From Pseudomonadota bacterium (lineage in GTDB: Bacteria; Pseudomonadota; Gammaproteobacteria; Arenicellales; Arenicellaceae), in contig JABJKL010000177.1 of the NCBI GenBank assembly GCA_018660405.1, positions 1 to 8,661 on the forward strand: a DNA stretch of 8,661 nt, read 5' to 3'. The notes beneath the pieces are model-generated. The model did not search any database. It worked only from the letters and a program-made list of their open reading frames with translations, and was not told the origin of the DNA. Positions 1-6,338 of the stretch are shown piece after piece. The translations under genes and the position numbers were made by a program. The first letter of the stretch is position 1, and every line of letters starts with the position of its first letter.

Positions 1-54
1 AACTCTCTCTTAAACAATCACCTTAAACTGTCCAACTAGTGCTGACGGGGTACA
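1..54 (-). mobile_element. Probable end of an IS3-type insertion sequence, continuing beyond the left edge
   Basis: Read on the - strand from position 54, the sequence begins TGTACCCCGTCAGCAC and soon reaches GTTGGACAGTTTAAG. IS3-family ends, as I recall them, start with TG, have a C-rich stretch and then a GTTGGACA-like core. Similarity to the IS30 transposase gene to its right stops at this point: codon 67 of that gene ends at 54 and the following residues are foreign and soon reach a stop. The simplest reading is that an IS3-type element inserted into the IS30 gene and that its body lies left of position 1. No transposase of this element is visible here, so the family assignment is tentative. 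Confidence 0.4.
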
Positions 55-254
55 GTCAGTGCTATTCGTGAACGCTTTCTTTGGGGTGGTCGGATACCGC
101 CGGTTCGCGACAGAATGCCAGCGATCGAGCTGTGACTCCGATCAAATAGATCCGCTATCTTATGCAGTGAATCGCCTTTTTGCCAACGATCCCACATCAA
201 TGCTTTGTCAGTTTCTGAGTAATAAATTCTTGGTCGCTGCTTCATTTTTAACAT
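36..254 (-). pseudogene. IS30-family transposase, 5' fragment truncated by another insertion
   Basis: The reading frame encodes 72 residues. The first 67 resemble the N-terminal helix-turn-helix region of IS30-family transposases, including the TGGIRPPQRKR segment (residues 51-61) that corresponds to TGGIKPHERKR in E. coli IS30 as I remember it. In intact proteins of roughly 310-380 residues this region is followed by a second DNA-binding domain and a DDE catalytic core, none of which is present. After Thr67 the frame reads five unrelated residues and a TAG, exactly where an IS3-like end begins. The real start is probably the ATG at 245-243 (MKQRPR), since AGAGG lies nine bases upstream of it; the ATG at 254 is less well placed. 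The fragment cannot make a working transposase. It could at most yield a short DNA-binding peptide. Confidence 0.75.
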
Positions 255-278
255 CCTCTTCTCTATCGTTAGAGTTTA

Positions 279-306
279 GGTGTTGCGTCGACCGATTGAA
301 ATCGCA
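279..306 (-). repeat. Terminal inverted repeat of the IS30-family element
   Basis: On the - strand, 306 to 279 reads TGCGATTTCAAT followed by CGGTCGACGCAACACC. This matches closely, by memory, the left terminal repeat of E. coli IS30, which has TTCAATTGGTCAACGCAAC at the same distance from the tip. It lies about 25 bases upstream of the transposase fragment's first ATG, as expected for a left end. It marks 306 as the likely outer boundary of the IS30 copy. The other end is not in the window. Confidence 0.6.
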
Positions 307-362
307 GTATAAAGCGGTCATTCACCTAAACAGCAGACATCAATGTGGTGGCATTAAATAGT

Positions 363-445
363 TGTGTAAAGTAAGTGTCATTTTTCAATCAAATAGTTGT
401 GTAGTTTCATCCGTCATTCTGTGTAGTTTTAAAAGTCACGCTACA
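363..445. repeat. Three spaced copies of TGTGTA-N8/9-GTCA, resembling an IS21-type end
   Basis: Copies lie at 363-380 (N8), 398-416 (N9) and 420-438 (N9), 35 and 22 bases apart. The first two sit within a longer shared 13-mer, AAATAGTTGTGTA (356-368 and 391-403). Read on the - strand the unit is TGAC-N8/9-TACACA, and the sequence runs outward to a TGTAGCGTGAC tip at 445. IS21-family elements are known for multiple repeats at their ends that start with TG and serve as transposase-binding sites, so this may be the remnant of such an end, with the IS30 copy inserted inside it. No istA or istB sequence is visible. The alternative is a cluster of regulator-binding sites upstream of the suf promoter. 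Confidence 0.45.
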
Positions 446-481
446 TTTATACACCCCCCCCACAACATGTCCCAATAATTC

Positions 482-510
482 TTGATAAAAACACTAGGTT
501 TTATTATAAT
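482..510 (+). promoter_or_regulatory. Sigma-70 promoter of the iscR-suf operon
   Basis: A -35 box TTGATA at 482-487 and a perfect -10 box TATAAT at 505-510 are separated by exactly 17 bases. Transcription would start near 517, giving a leader of about 29 bases before the iscR ATG at 546. This is the strongest promoter-like sequence in the window. Its -10 box and start site are overlapped by the IscR-type palindrome, as expected for an autorepressed gene. Confidence 0.8.
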
Positions 511-533
511 TCCTGACCCTTTTAGTCAGGAAT
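509..533. promoter_or_regulatory. IscR type-1 operator (25-bp palindrome)
   Basis: Two perfect 9-base arms, ATTCCTGAC (509-517) and GTCAGGAAT (525-533), flank a 7-base centre, CCTTTTA. By hand this agrees with about 21 of 25 positions of the published IscR type-1 consensus (ATASYYGACT, RWWWY, AGTCRRSTAT), including the core GAC and AGTC elements. Type-1 sites are bound by [2Fe-2S]-IscR. The site covers the last two bases of the -10 box and the predicted start of transcription, so cluster-loaded IscR should block RNA polymerase and repress its own gene and the suf genes downstream. Confidence 0.8.
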
Positions 534-545
534 GATCTAAAGCCT

Positions 546-1013
546 ATGAAACTCACTACGAAAGGCCGTTATGCAGTAACCGCAATGATGGATCTTGCGA
601 TCCAGGCGGACAATGCGCCGGTGGCGCTGGAAGAAATTTCTGGTCGGCAGGATATTTCGCAATCCTATCTTGAGCAGTTATTTGCACAGCTTCGTCGCGC
701 GGGTTTGGTTGAGGGTATTCGTGGCCCACACGGTGGCTATCAGTTGGCGCGTGATGCCAAAAAAATTTCCATTGCCCAGATCATTTCTGCAGTTGATGAA
801 AATATTGATCTGACCTGTGGCAACGGCAGCACCTGCAATGGCGACACTGACCCGTGTTTGACCCATGGTTTATGGTCCTCCCTCAGCAATCAAATTTTCG
901 ATTTTCTGCATAGCGTTAAGCTTGGCGAGCTTATTCAATCGCCGGAGGTGCTGCGGGTTACCCAAAAGAAAGAAATCGGGCATGTCGCAGATATTCCGGT
1001 CCACCTACAGTAA
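546..1013 (+). CDS. iscR: IscR, Rrf2-family [2Fe-2S] cluster-sensing transcription regulator
   Basis: This 155-residue protein is about the usual IscR length and begins with the canonical MKLTTKGRYAVTAMMDLA. An N-terminal winged helix (about residues 1-80) carries the recognition region SQSYLEQLFAQLRRAGLV and the wing GPHGGYQLAR. The ligand loop holds Cys91, Cys97, Cys104 and His107, which match Cys92, Cys98, Cys104 and His107 of E. coli IscR, so it should bind a [2Fe-2S] cluster. In E. coli, cluster-bound IscR represses isc, while the apo form can activate suf. Here the gene heads the suf operon, 18 bases before sufB, with a type-1 site over its own promoter, so IscR probably represses the whole operon when clusters are plentiful. 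The ATG has only a weak ribosome-binding site (TAAAG). The generic Rrf2 name SufR is less apt given the E. coli-like ligand spacing. Confidence 0.95.
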   Translation: MKLTTKGRYAVTAMMDLAIQADNAPVALEEISGRQDISQSYLEQLFAQLRRAGLVEGIRGPHGGYQLARDAKKISIAQIISAVDENIDLTCGNGSTCNGDTDPCLTHGLWSSLSNQIFDFLHSVKLGELIQSPEVLRVTQKKEIGHVADIPVHLQ

Positions 1014-1031
1014 ACATGCCGGGTATTGGTT

Positions 1032-2495
1032 ATGAGTGAATCTACACAAGAATTAGACGCGCTGGTTCATCGCGAATACCAGGAAGGTTTTGTTACCGAC
1101 ATTGAGTCGGACACGCTACCGCCGGGGCTGAACGAGGACGTTATTCGTGAAATTTCCCGGCGCAAGAACGAGCCGGAATTCATGCTTGAGTGGCGCTTGG
1201 AGGCCTACCGCAAGTGGCTGGATATGCCCGAGCCGAACTGGGCTCATATTAATTATTCGAAAATCAATTTTCAGGATATTTCCTATTTCTCTGCGCCTAA
1301 AAATCCTGACGATGGGCCGGAAAGCCTCGATGAGGTTGATCCCCGGTTGTTGGAAACCTATGCCAAACTGGGCATTCCGCTGGACGAGCAAAAGGTTCTC
1401 GCGGGTGTAAAAGGCGCAAATATAGCGGTTGATGCGGTATTTGACAGTGTATCGGTTCGAACTACGTTTCGGGAAAAGCTGGCCGAAGCCGGGGTTATTT
1501 TTTGCCCAATATCTGAAGCCTTGCAAGACCACCCGGAGTTGATCAAAAAGTATCTTGGTTCGGTTGTTCCGCAAGCAGACAATTATTATGCCTGCTTAAA
1601 CTCTGCTGTATTTAGCGACGGTTCCTTTGTTTATATCCCCAAGGGCGTGCGGTGCCCAATGGAGCTATCGACCTATTTTCGTATTAACGAAATGAACACC
1701 GGCCAATTTGAACGCACATTGATTATTGCCGAGGAGGGCGCTTACGTAAGCTATCTGGAGGGCTGCACTGCACCGATGCGCGATGAAAACCAACTGCATG
1801 CTGCGGTGGTCGAACTGGTTGCGATGGAAGGCGCGGAAATAAAGTATTCAACCGTACAAAACTGGTACCCGGGCGATGAGTACGGCCGCGGCGGAATCTA
1901 TAATTTTGTGACCAAACGAGGCGCCTGCCGTGGAGATCGCGCCAAAATATCCTGGACTCAGGTAGAAACCGGTTCGGCGATCACCTGGAAATACCCGAGC
2001 GTGATTCTTTATGGTGATGATTCGGTTGGGGAATTTTATTCGGTAGCGCTGACCCACAATATGCAGCAGGCCGATACCGGAACGAAGATGATTCACATTG
2101 GGAAAAACACATCCAGCACAATCATCTCCAAAGGGATTTCTGCCGGGCGTGGTCAAAATACTTATCGCGGGCAGGTGAAAATTCTTCGTGGTGCCGATGG
2201 TGCGCGAAATTACTCACAGTGCGATTCCCTGTTAATGGGCGATCAATGCGGCGCGCATACCTTCCCATACGTGGAAGTACAAAACAAAACGGCAACCCTT
2301 GAACACGAAGCAAGCACCTCCAAAATCTCCGAGGATCAGCTATTTTATTTGCGCCAGCGCGGTTTAAGCGAAGAGTCAGCAGTGTCGATGATCGTAAACG
2401 GCTTCTGCAAAGCAGTTTTTCGGGAATTGCCAATGGAATTTGCGGTAGAAGCCCAAAAACTGATGGATGTAAGCCTGGAAGGGGCCGTAGGTTAA
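1032..2495 (+). CDS. sufB: SufB, Fe-S cluster scaffold subunit of the SufBCD complex
   Basis: SufB is the cytoplasmic scaffold on which Fe-S clusters are assembled in the SufBC2D complex, receiving sulfur from SufS and its partner. The ATG at 1032 gives 487 residues (E. coli SufB is about 495). An upstream in-frame TTG at 1026 adds only two residues and is a poorer choice, although the ATG lacks a strong ribosome-binding site. Family hallmarks include VRCPMELSTYFRIN (about 207-219), YLEGCTAP with Cys245 (near E. coli Cys254, the sulfur entry residue), YSQCDSLLMG with Cys397 (E. coli Cys405) and LEHEAST with Glu424, His425 and Glu426 (E. coli 432-434, proposed cluster-site residues). The C-terminal part is the beta-helix plus helical tail shared with SufD. 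The gene follows iscR by 18 bases and precedes sufC by 45. All key residues appear intact. Confidence 0.98.
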   Translation: MSESTQELDALVHREYQEGFVTDIESDTLPPGLNEDVIREISRRKNEPEFMLEWRLEAYRKWLDMPEPNWAHINYSKINFQDISYFSAPKNPDDGPESLDEVDPRLLETYAKLGIPLDEQKVLAGVKGANIAVDAVFDSVSVRTTFREKLAEAGVIFCPISEALQDHPELIKKYLGSVVPQADNYYACLNSAVFSDGSFVYIPKGVRCPMELSTYFRINEMNTGQFERTLIIAEEGAYVSYLEGCTAPMRDENQLHAAVVELVAMEGAEIKYSTVQNWYPGDEYGRGGIYNFVTKRGACRGDRAKISWTQVETGSAITWKYPSVILYGDDSVGEFYSVALTHNMQQADTGTKMIHIGKNTSSTIISKGISAGRGQNTYRGQVKILRGADGARNYSQCDSLLMGDQCGAHTFPYVEVQNKTATLEHEASTSKISEDQLFYLRQRGLSEESAVSMIVNGFCKAVFRELPMEFAVEAQKLMDVSLEGAVG

Positions 2496-2496
2496 C

Positions 2497-2512
2497 GCCG
2501 CTGACAAGCGGC
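2497..2512 (+). other. Small intercistronic hairpin between sufB and sufC
   Basis: GCCGC (2497-2501) and GCGGC (2508-2512) can pair around a six-base loop, TGACAA, starting one base after the sufB stop codon. No run of T follows, so it is not an intrinsic terminator. It could slow 3' decay of the sufB message or be a chance structure. This is the longest gap within the suf operon (45 bases). Confidence 0.35.
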
Positions 2513-2540
2513 ATTCAGTAATTCAACTCTGGAAATAATC

Positions 2541-3296
2541 GTGTTAAGCATTAAAAATTTAACCGTCGAAGTTGACGGCAAAGAAATACTCAAAAACCTG
2601 TCGCTTGAGGTGGGCTCCGGAGAAGTACACGCAATAATGGGGCCGAATGGCTCTGGCAAAAGCACTTTGGCGAATGTACTTGCCGGGCGTGATGGCTATG
2701 AGGTAACCGGTGGCAGCATCACCTATCTTGGCAAAGATTTGACCGAGCTTAAAATTGAAGACCGGGCGGGCGAGGGGCTTTTTCTGGCTTTTCAGTATCC
2801 GGTCGAAATTCCGGGAGTGAGCAATATCGCGATGCTCAAGGCGGCTGTGAACTCGCTTCAAAAGTACCGGGGCGAGGAGGAGTTGTCTGCTGGCGAATTT
2901 CTTAAACTGATTAAAGAAAAGGCCGCGATGGTCGAAATGAAGCAAGCGTTCTTGCAGCGCTCTGTTAATGAGGGCTTCTCGGGTGGCGAAAAAAAGCGCA
3001 ATGAAATTTTGCAAATGGCGATGCTTGAGCCGACTCTAGCGGTGCTCGATGAAACCGATTCTGGCCTGGATATCGACGCGCTGAAAGTCGTCGCTAGTGG
3101 AGTGAACGCTTTACGCTCACCTGAGCGCTCCATGATTATCGTTACCCATTATCAAAGACTGCTTGATTATATTCAGCCAGATTTTGTACACGTGCTTGCC
3201 GAAGGCAACATCGTAAAAACGGGTGATAGAACGCTGGCACTTGAGCTTGAGGAGCGAGGCTATAGCTGGATTGAACAGCAAGTAGCGAAGGGATAA
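2541..3296 (+). CDS. sufC: SufC, ABC-type ATPase of the SufBCD complex
   Basis: SufC is the soluble ATPase that binds SufB and SufD and drives the conformational change needed for cluster assembly; it is not a transporter. The protein has 251 residues, typical for the family. It shows Walker A GPNGSGKST (34-42), a Q-loop glutamine in LAFQYPVEIPG (about 85), the ABC signature FSGGEKKRNE (146-155), Walker B LAVLDETDSGLD (166-177) and the switch histidine in VTHYQRLL (His203). ETDSGLDID after Walker B is typical of SufC. The start codon is GTG at 2541, with GGA about seven bases before it; it gives the standard MLSIKNLTVEVDGK opening. The stop codon lies directly against the sufD start, implying translational coupling. 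Confidence 0.98.
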   Translation: MLSIKNLTVEVDGKEILKNLSLEVGSGEVHAIMGPNGSGKSTLANVLAGRDGYEVTGGSITYLGKDLTELKIEDRAGEGLFLAFQYPVEIPGVSNIAMLKAAVNSLQKYRGEEELSAGEFLKLIKEKAAMVEMKQAFLQRSVNEGFSGGEKKRNEILQMAMLEPTLAVLDETDSGLDIDALKVVASGVNALRSPERSMIIVTHYQRLLDYIQPDFVHVLAEGNIVKTGDRTLALELEERGYSWIEQQVAKG

Positions 3297-4625
3297 ATGA
3301 CCGCTTTACACGATTTTCTTATTGGACAAAGTCTTAAGAACACCGCTGACCCTGCGTGGTTAAGCGCTCTGCGCCAGCGCGCGTACGATCGGCTCAAAAA
3401 TCGGGGCTTGCCCGGTGCCAAGGATGAAGAGTGGCGCCTAACCCGGTTATCGGAACTGTACAAGCAGGAATTTACCTTTTCCACCGCAGCTGAAACGCTT
3501 TCCCTTGACGAGGTGCCGTTAACTTCATCGGCTGAAAGTCGCCTTGTTTTTGTTAATGGTGCATTTGATGCAGGCTTATCCGACCACCATTTACCCGATG
3601 GCATTTCGATTATGCCGTTCGAACAAGCGGCCGCAAGCGAGAAGCTGGCATTACAAAGTTTTTTCAACGGCTCAACACCACACGAGCCACATGGATTTTT
3701 GTGTGCCAACACTGCCTTTGTCCAAAGCGGTTACGTTATTCACATCGCCGCCAAAACGATTGTTGAAAAACCAATAGAAATTATATTTGTTGCCAACAAT
3801 CAAAAAGTGGCTGCCTGGCACTGCCGAAACATTGTTATTGCAGACCCGTTGAGCGAGGCAAGCATTATCGAGCGCCATTTGGTGGTAGACAACAAAACCT
3901 CGTATTTGAGCAATTGCGTAACAGAACTCCATCTGGCCAATGGGGCCCGGTTAAACTTTTATAAGCACCAGCATGAAGCCGAAGACGCTTACCATATTGG
4001 CGGTGTTTACAGCCAGCAGTCGCGCGACAGCCATCTGGTCACTAATAATATAGCGCTGGGCGGCAAGATTACCCGAAATGACATTCTCGCCGAATTTGTT
4101 GGTGAGGGTGCACACTGCGAAATGAATGGGCTTTCTGTGTTATCGGGCAAACAGCATGTTGATAATTGCACCGAAGTTATTCACGCCAAACCTCATTGCA
4201 CCAGTGACGAGTATTATAAATCGGTATTGGACGATAGCTCCCGCTCCGTGTTTCGTGGCCGAATTGTCGTTGCGAAAGATGCGCAGAAGACCGATGCCAA
4301 CCAGCAGAACAGAAATCTTTTGCTATCTGGCAAGGCAGAGGCCGACACCAAACCACAGCTTGAAATTTACGCGGATGATGTGAAATGCGCCCATGGGGCC
4401 ACCGTCGGGCAATTGGACCAAAAATCCATTTTCTATTTGCGCAGCCGCGGTATTCCGGAAGAGGTTGCACGCGCGCTGTTGACCTTTGCCTTCGCCAGCG
4501 ATGTGGTGAACCGGTTTAATCTGCCCGAGCTGCGGCAGCAATTGTCCAGACAGCTAACTGACCAGCTGTTAAAGGGGTTTCTGGGTTCAATAGAAACAGA
4601 TGACCTGCTAATGGAGTCTGCATGA
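3297..4625 (+). CDS. sufD: SufD, partner subunit of the SufBCD complex
   Basis: SufD is the paralogue of SufB and joins it as a heterodimer, taking part in iron acquisition and cluster formation. It has 442 residues, close to the E. coli protein. The first 120 or so form the helical N-terminal part, with KDEEWRLTRL (42-51) typical of SufD. The rest is the beta-helix core and a C-terminal helical tail with FYLRSRGIPEEVARALL. KCAHGATVGQLD contains His366, the equivalent of E. coli His360, which is proposed to lie at the SufB-SufD cluster site. The ATG at 3297 follows the sufC stop codon with no gap, and GAAGGG just upstream is a good ribosome-binding site. The gene's TGA overlaps the sufS ATG by four bases. 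Confidence 0.97.
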   Translation: MTALHDFLIGQSLKNTADPAWLSALRQRAYDRLKNRGLPGAKDEEWRLTRLSELYKQEFTFSTAAETLSLDEVPLTSSAESRLVFVNGAFDAGLSDHHLPDGISIMPFEQAAASEKLALQSFFNGSTPHEPHGFLCANTAFVQSGYVIHIAAKTIVEKPIEIIFVANNQKVAAWHCRNIVIADPLSEASIIERHLVVDNKTSYLSNCVTELHLANGARLNFYKHQHEAEDAYHIGGVYSQQSRDSHLVTNNIALGGKITRNDILAEFVGEGAHCEMNGLSVLSGKQHVDNCTEVIHAKPHCTSDEYYKSVLDDSSRSVFRGRIVVAKDAQKTDANQQNRNLLLSGKAEADTKPQLEIYADDVKCAHGATVGQLDQKSIFYLRSRGIPEEVARALLTFAFASDVVNRFNLPELRQQLSRQLTDQLLKGFLGSIETDDLLMESA

Positions 4626-5866
4626 CCGCGAACCTAAAACCAACTGTCAGCTTCGATATCGACGCGATTCGTGCGGATTTCCCGATTCTCGATCAGCAGA
4701 TCAACGGACATCCGTTGGTTTATCTGGATAGCGGTGCTTCCACACAAAAACCGACTCAGGTTATCGATGCGATAAATGATTTTTATTTAAAGGACTACTC
4801 CAACGTTCATCGCGGTATTCACACGCTCAGCCAGCGTGCAACGGATCGCTTTGAAAACGCGCGGCTAACGGTTCGTGGTTTTCTTGGCGCGGCCTCGGAA
4901 AAGGAGATTATATTTACCCGCGGCACGACGGAGGCCATCAATCTGGTCGCTCATTCCTGGGGCCGAACTAACGTATCCGCGGGCGACGAGATTTTAATCT
5001 CGGAAATGGAGCATCATTCCAATATCGTTCCCTGGCAAATACTGACCGAAGCAACGGGTGCTAATCTGATAGTGGCGCCGGTTGACGATGCCGGTGCGCT
5101 CGACATGGCCGCTTTTCACGCGCGTTTGTCTGCAAAGACTCGATTGGTTGCCATCACACAACTGTCAAATGCGCTGGGCACTTTGACACCGCTAGAGGAA
5201 ATTATTTCTTCTGCGCATAACACCGGCGCTATCGTATTAGTCGATGCCGCACAAGCCACCGCCCGACTCTCGATTGATGTCGTAGGGCTGGACTGTGACT
5301 TTTTAGCCTTTTCCGGCCACAAGCTTTATGGCCCAAGCGGTATCGGGGTTTTGTATGGCAAGCAATCGCTTCTAGACACCATGCCACCCTATCAGAGCGG
5401 CGGCGATATGATTGAAAAAGTGTCGTTTAGTGGCACAAGCTACAATGAGCTGCCGTATAAATTCGAAGCCGGCACACCGAACATGGTAGGTGCTGACGGG
5501 CTGGCCGCCGCGATAGATTACGTGAGCGCTATTGGGCTTACGCAAATTATTGAACACGAGACTGACATTTTGCAATACGCCACCGAAAAAGCGCTGGCTA
5601 TTCCCGGGCTTCGTATTATTGGCACCGCAGAGCATAAAGCCGGTATTTTGTCGTTTGTCATAAACGGCGTTCATTCAACAGATATTGGCACCTTGTTGGA
5701 CCAGCAAGGTGTTGCTATTCGCGTGGGCCATCATTGTACGATGCCGCTAATGGAACGTTTTGGTCTGAACTCAACCGCACGCTTTTCTTTCGGCATTTAC
5801 AACTCTCACAAGGACATTGATTTAGCTTTCGCAGCACTTGAAGAAGCCTTGAAAATATTGAACTAG
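4622..5866 (+). CDS. sufS: SufS, PLP-dependent cysteine desulfurase
   Basis: SufS converts L-cysteine to L-alanine and leaves a persulfide on its active-site cysteine, the sulfur source for SufB. The 414-residue protein is of standard length and complete. It has the fold-type-I aminotransferase features: YLDSGASTQKP (34-44), EHHSNIVPWQ (130-139), the PLP aspartate region VLVDAAQA (205-212), the PLP-binding Lys234 in FSGHKLYGPSG, GGDMI (260-264), and Cys372 in RVGHHCTMPLMERF, which resembles the E. coli RTGHHCAMPLM loop. The ATG overlaps the sufD stop codon (ATGA, 4622-4625), and GGAG at 4613-4616 is a clear ribosome-binding site. E. coli-type SufS normally needs SufE and the Bacillus type needs SufU; neither is encoded beside it here. 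Confidence 0.97.
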   Translation: MTANLKPTVSFDIDAIRADFPILDQQINGHPLVYLDSGASTQKPTQVIDAINDFYLKDYSNVHRGIHTLSQRATDRFENARLTVRGFLGAASEKEIIFTRGTTEAINLVAHSWGRTNVSAGDEILISEMEHHSNIVPWQILTEATGANLIVAPVDDAGALDMAAFHARLSAKTRLVAITQLSNALGTLTPLEEIISSAHNTGAIVLVDAAQATARLSIDVVGLDCDFLAFSGHKLYGPSGIGVLYGKQSLLDTMPPYQSGGDMIEKVSFSGTSYNELPYKFEAGTPNMVGADGLAAAIDYVSAIGLTQIIEHETDILQYATEKALAIPGLRIIGTAEHKAGILSFVINGVHSTDIGTLLDQQGVAIRVGHHCTMPLMERFGLNSTARFSFGIYNSHKDIDLAFAALEEALKILN

Positions 5867-5880
5867 CTATTGACGAACTT

Positions 5881-6234
5881 ATGACTGACTCGATTCTTGA
5901 ATACGCGGACATGCCGCATGAGGCTCGCATAAGCGATCTTAACGCTCGCATCATTGCACAATTACAGACGGTTTATGACCCGGAAATTCCGGTTAATATT
6001 TACGATCTTGGTTTGATTTACGCCGTCGACATTGACGAAGATTATTTCGTCAATGTGGAAATGACGCTAACCACGCCAGGGTGTCCCGTTGCTGATTCTT
6101 TTCCGGGAATTGTCGAAAGTGCCGTGCGCGGTGTCGTCGGTGTGGCGGACGTCCGGGTTGATCTCACCTTTGATCCTCCCTGGACGATGGATTTAATAAG
6201 CGAGGAGGCGCGGCTCGAATTGGGTTTGATGTAG
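5881..6234 (+). CDS. sufT: SufT, DUF59/MIP18-family Fe-S maturation factor
   Basis: This 117-residue protein belongs to the MIP18 (DUF59) family. The signature regions are VYDPEIPVNIYDLGLIYAVDI (31-51) and TLTTPGCPVAD (62-72) with the conserved Cys68, followed by the LTFDPPWTMDLISEEARLELGL tail. SufT-type proteins are reported to help maturation of Fe-S proteins, in particular under high demand for clusters, though their exact step is not settled. It is the last gene of the operon, 14 bases after sufS, which supports a role in the same pathway. It is the short form and lacks the extra N-terminal extension seen in some SufT proteins. The ATG has no strong ribosome-binding site. An internal ATG at 5911 would give a shorter protein that still keeps the domain, so the exact start is not certain. 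Confidence 0.93.
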   Translation: MTDSILEYADMPHEARISDLNARIIAQLQTVYDPEIPVNIYDLGLIYAVDIDEDYFVNVEMTLTTPGCPVADSFPGIVESAVRGVVGVADVRVDLTFDPPWTMDLISEEARLELGLM

Positions 6235-6338
6235 GCATTTCTTATTGTTTAAACCAAAATCTTCCCAAAGATTAATTTCCGCCACCTTTAAAGGCGAGTT
6301 ACTATTGCAGCTCCTCTATTAACTCGTAATTAAGCCAC

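Noticed and set aside
59..361. Open frame of 100 codons on the + strand
   Set aside because: It is antisense to the IS30 transposase fragment and crosses its terminal repeat. The product has no recognisable domain and the start lacks a ribosome-binding site.
1..545. CRISPR array or tandem-repeat locus, suggested by the repeated TGTGTA units
   Set aside because: There are only three short, imperfect copies at unequal spacing (35 and 22 bases), with no constant repeat of CRISPR length and no cas genes nearby.
1116..1574. Long antisense open frame (152 codons) within sufB, with similar ones inside sufC, sufD and sufS
   Set aside because: These lie opposite strongly conserved coding sequence, have low-complexity unrelated translations and no initiation signals; they are shadows of the real genes.
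6280..6296. CGCC/GGCG hairpin after sufT as an operon terminator
   Set aside because: The outer stem is only four pairs, the interior CCTTTAAAGG is a self-complementary sequence without a loop, and no T-run follows.
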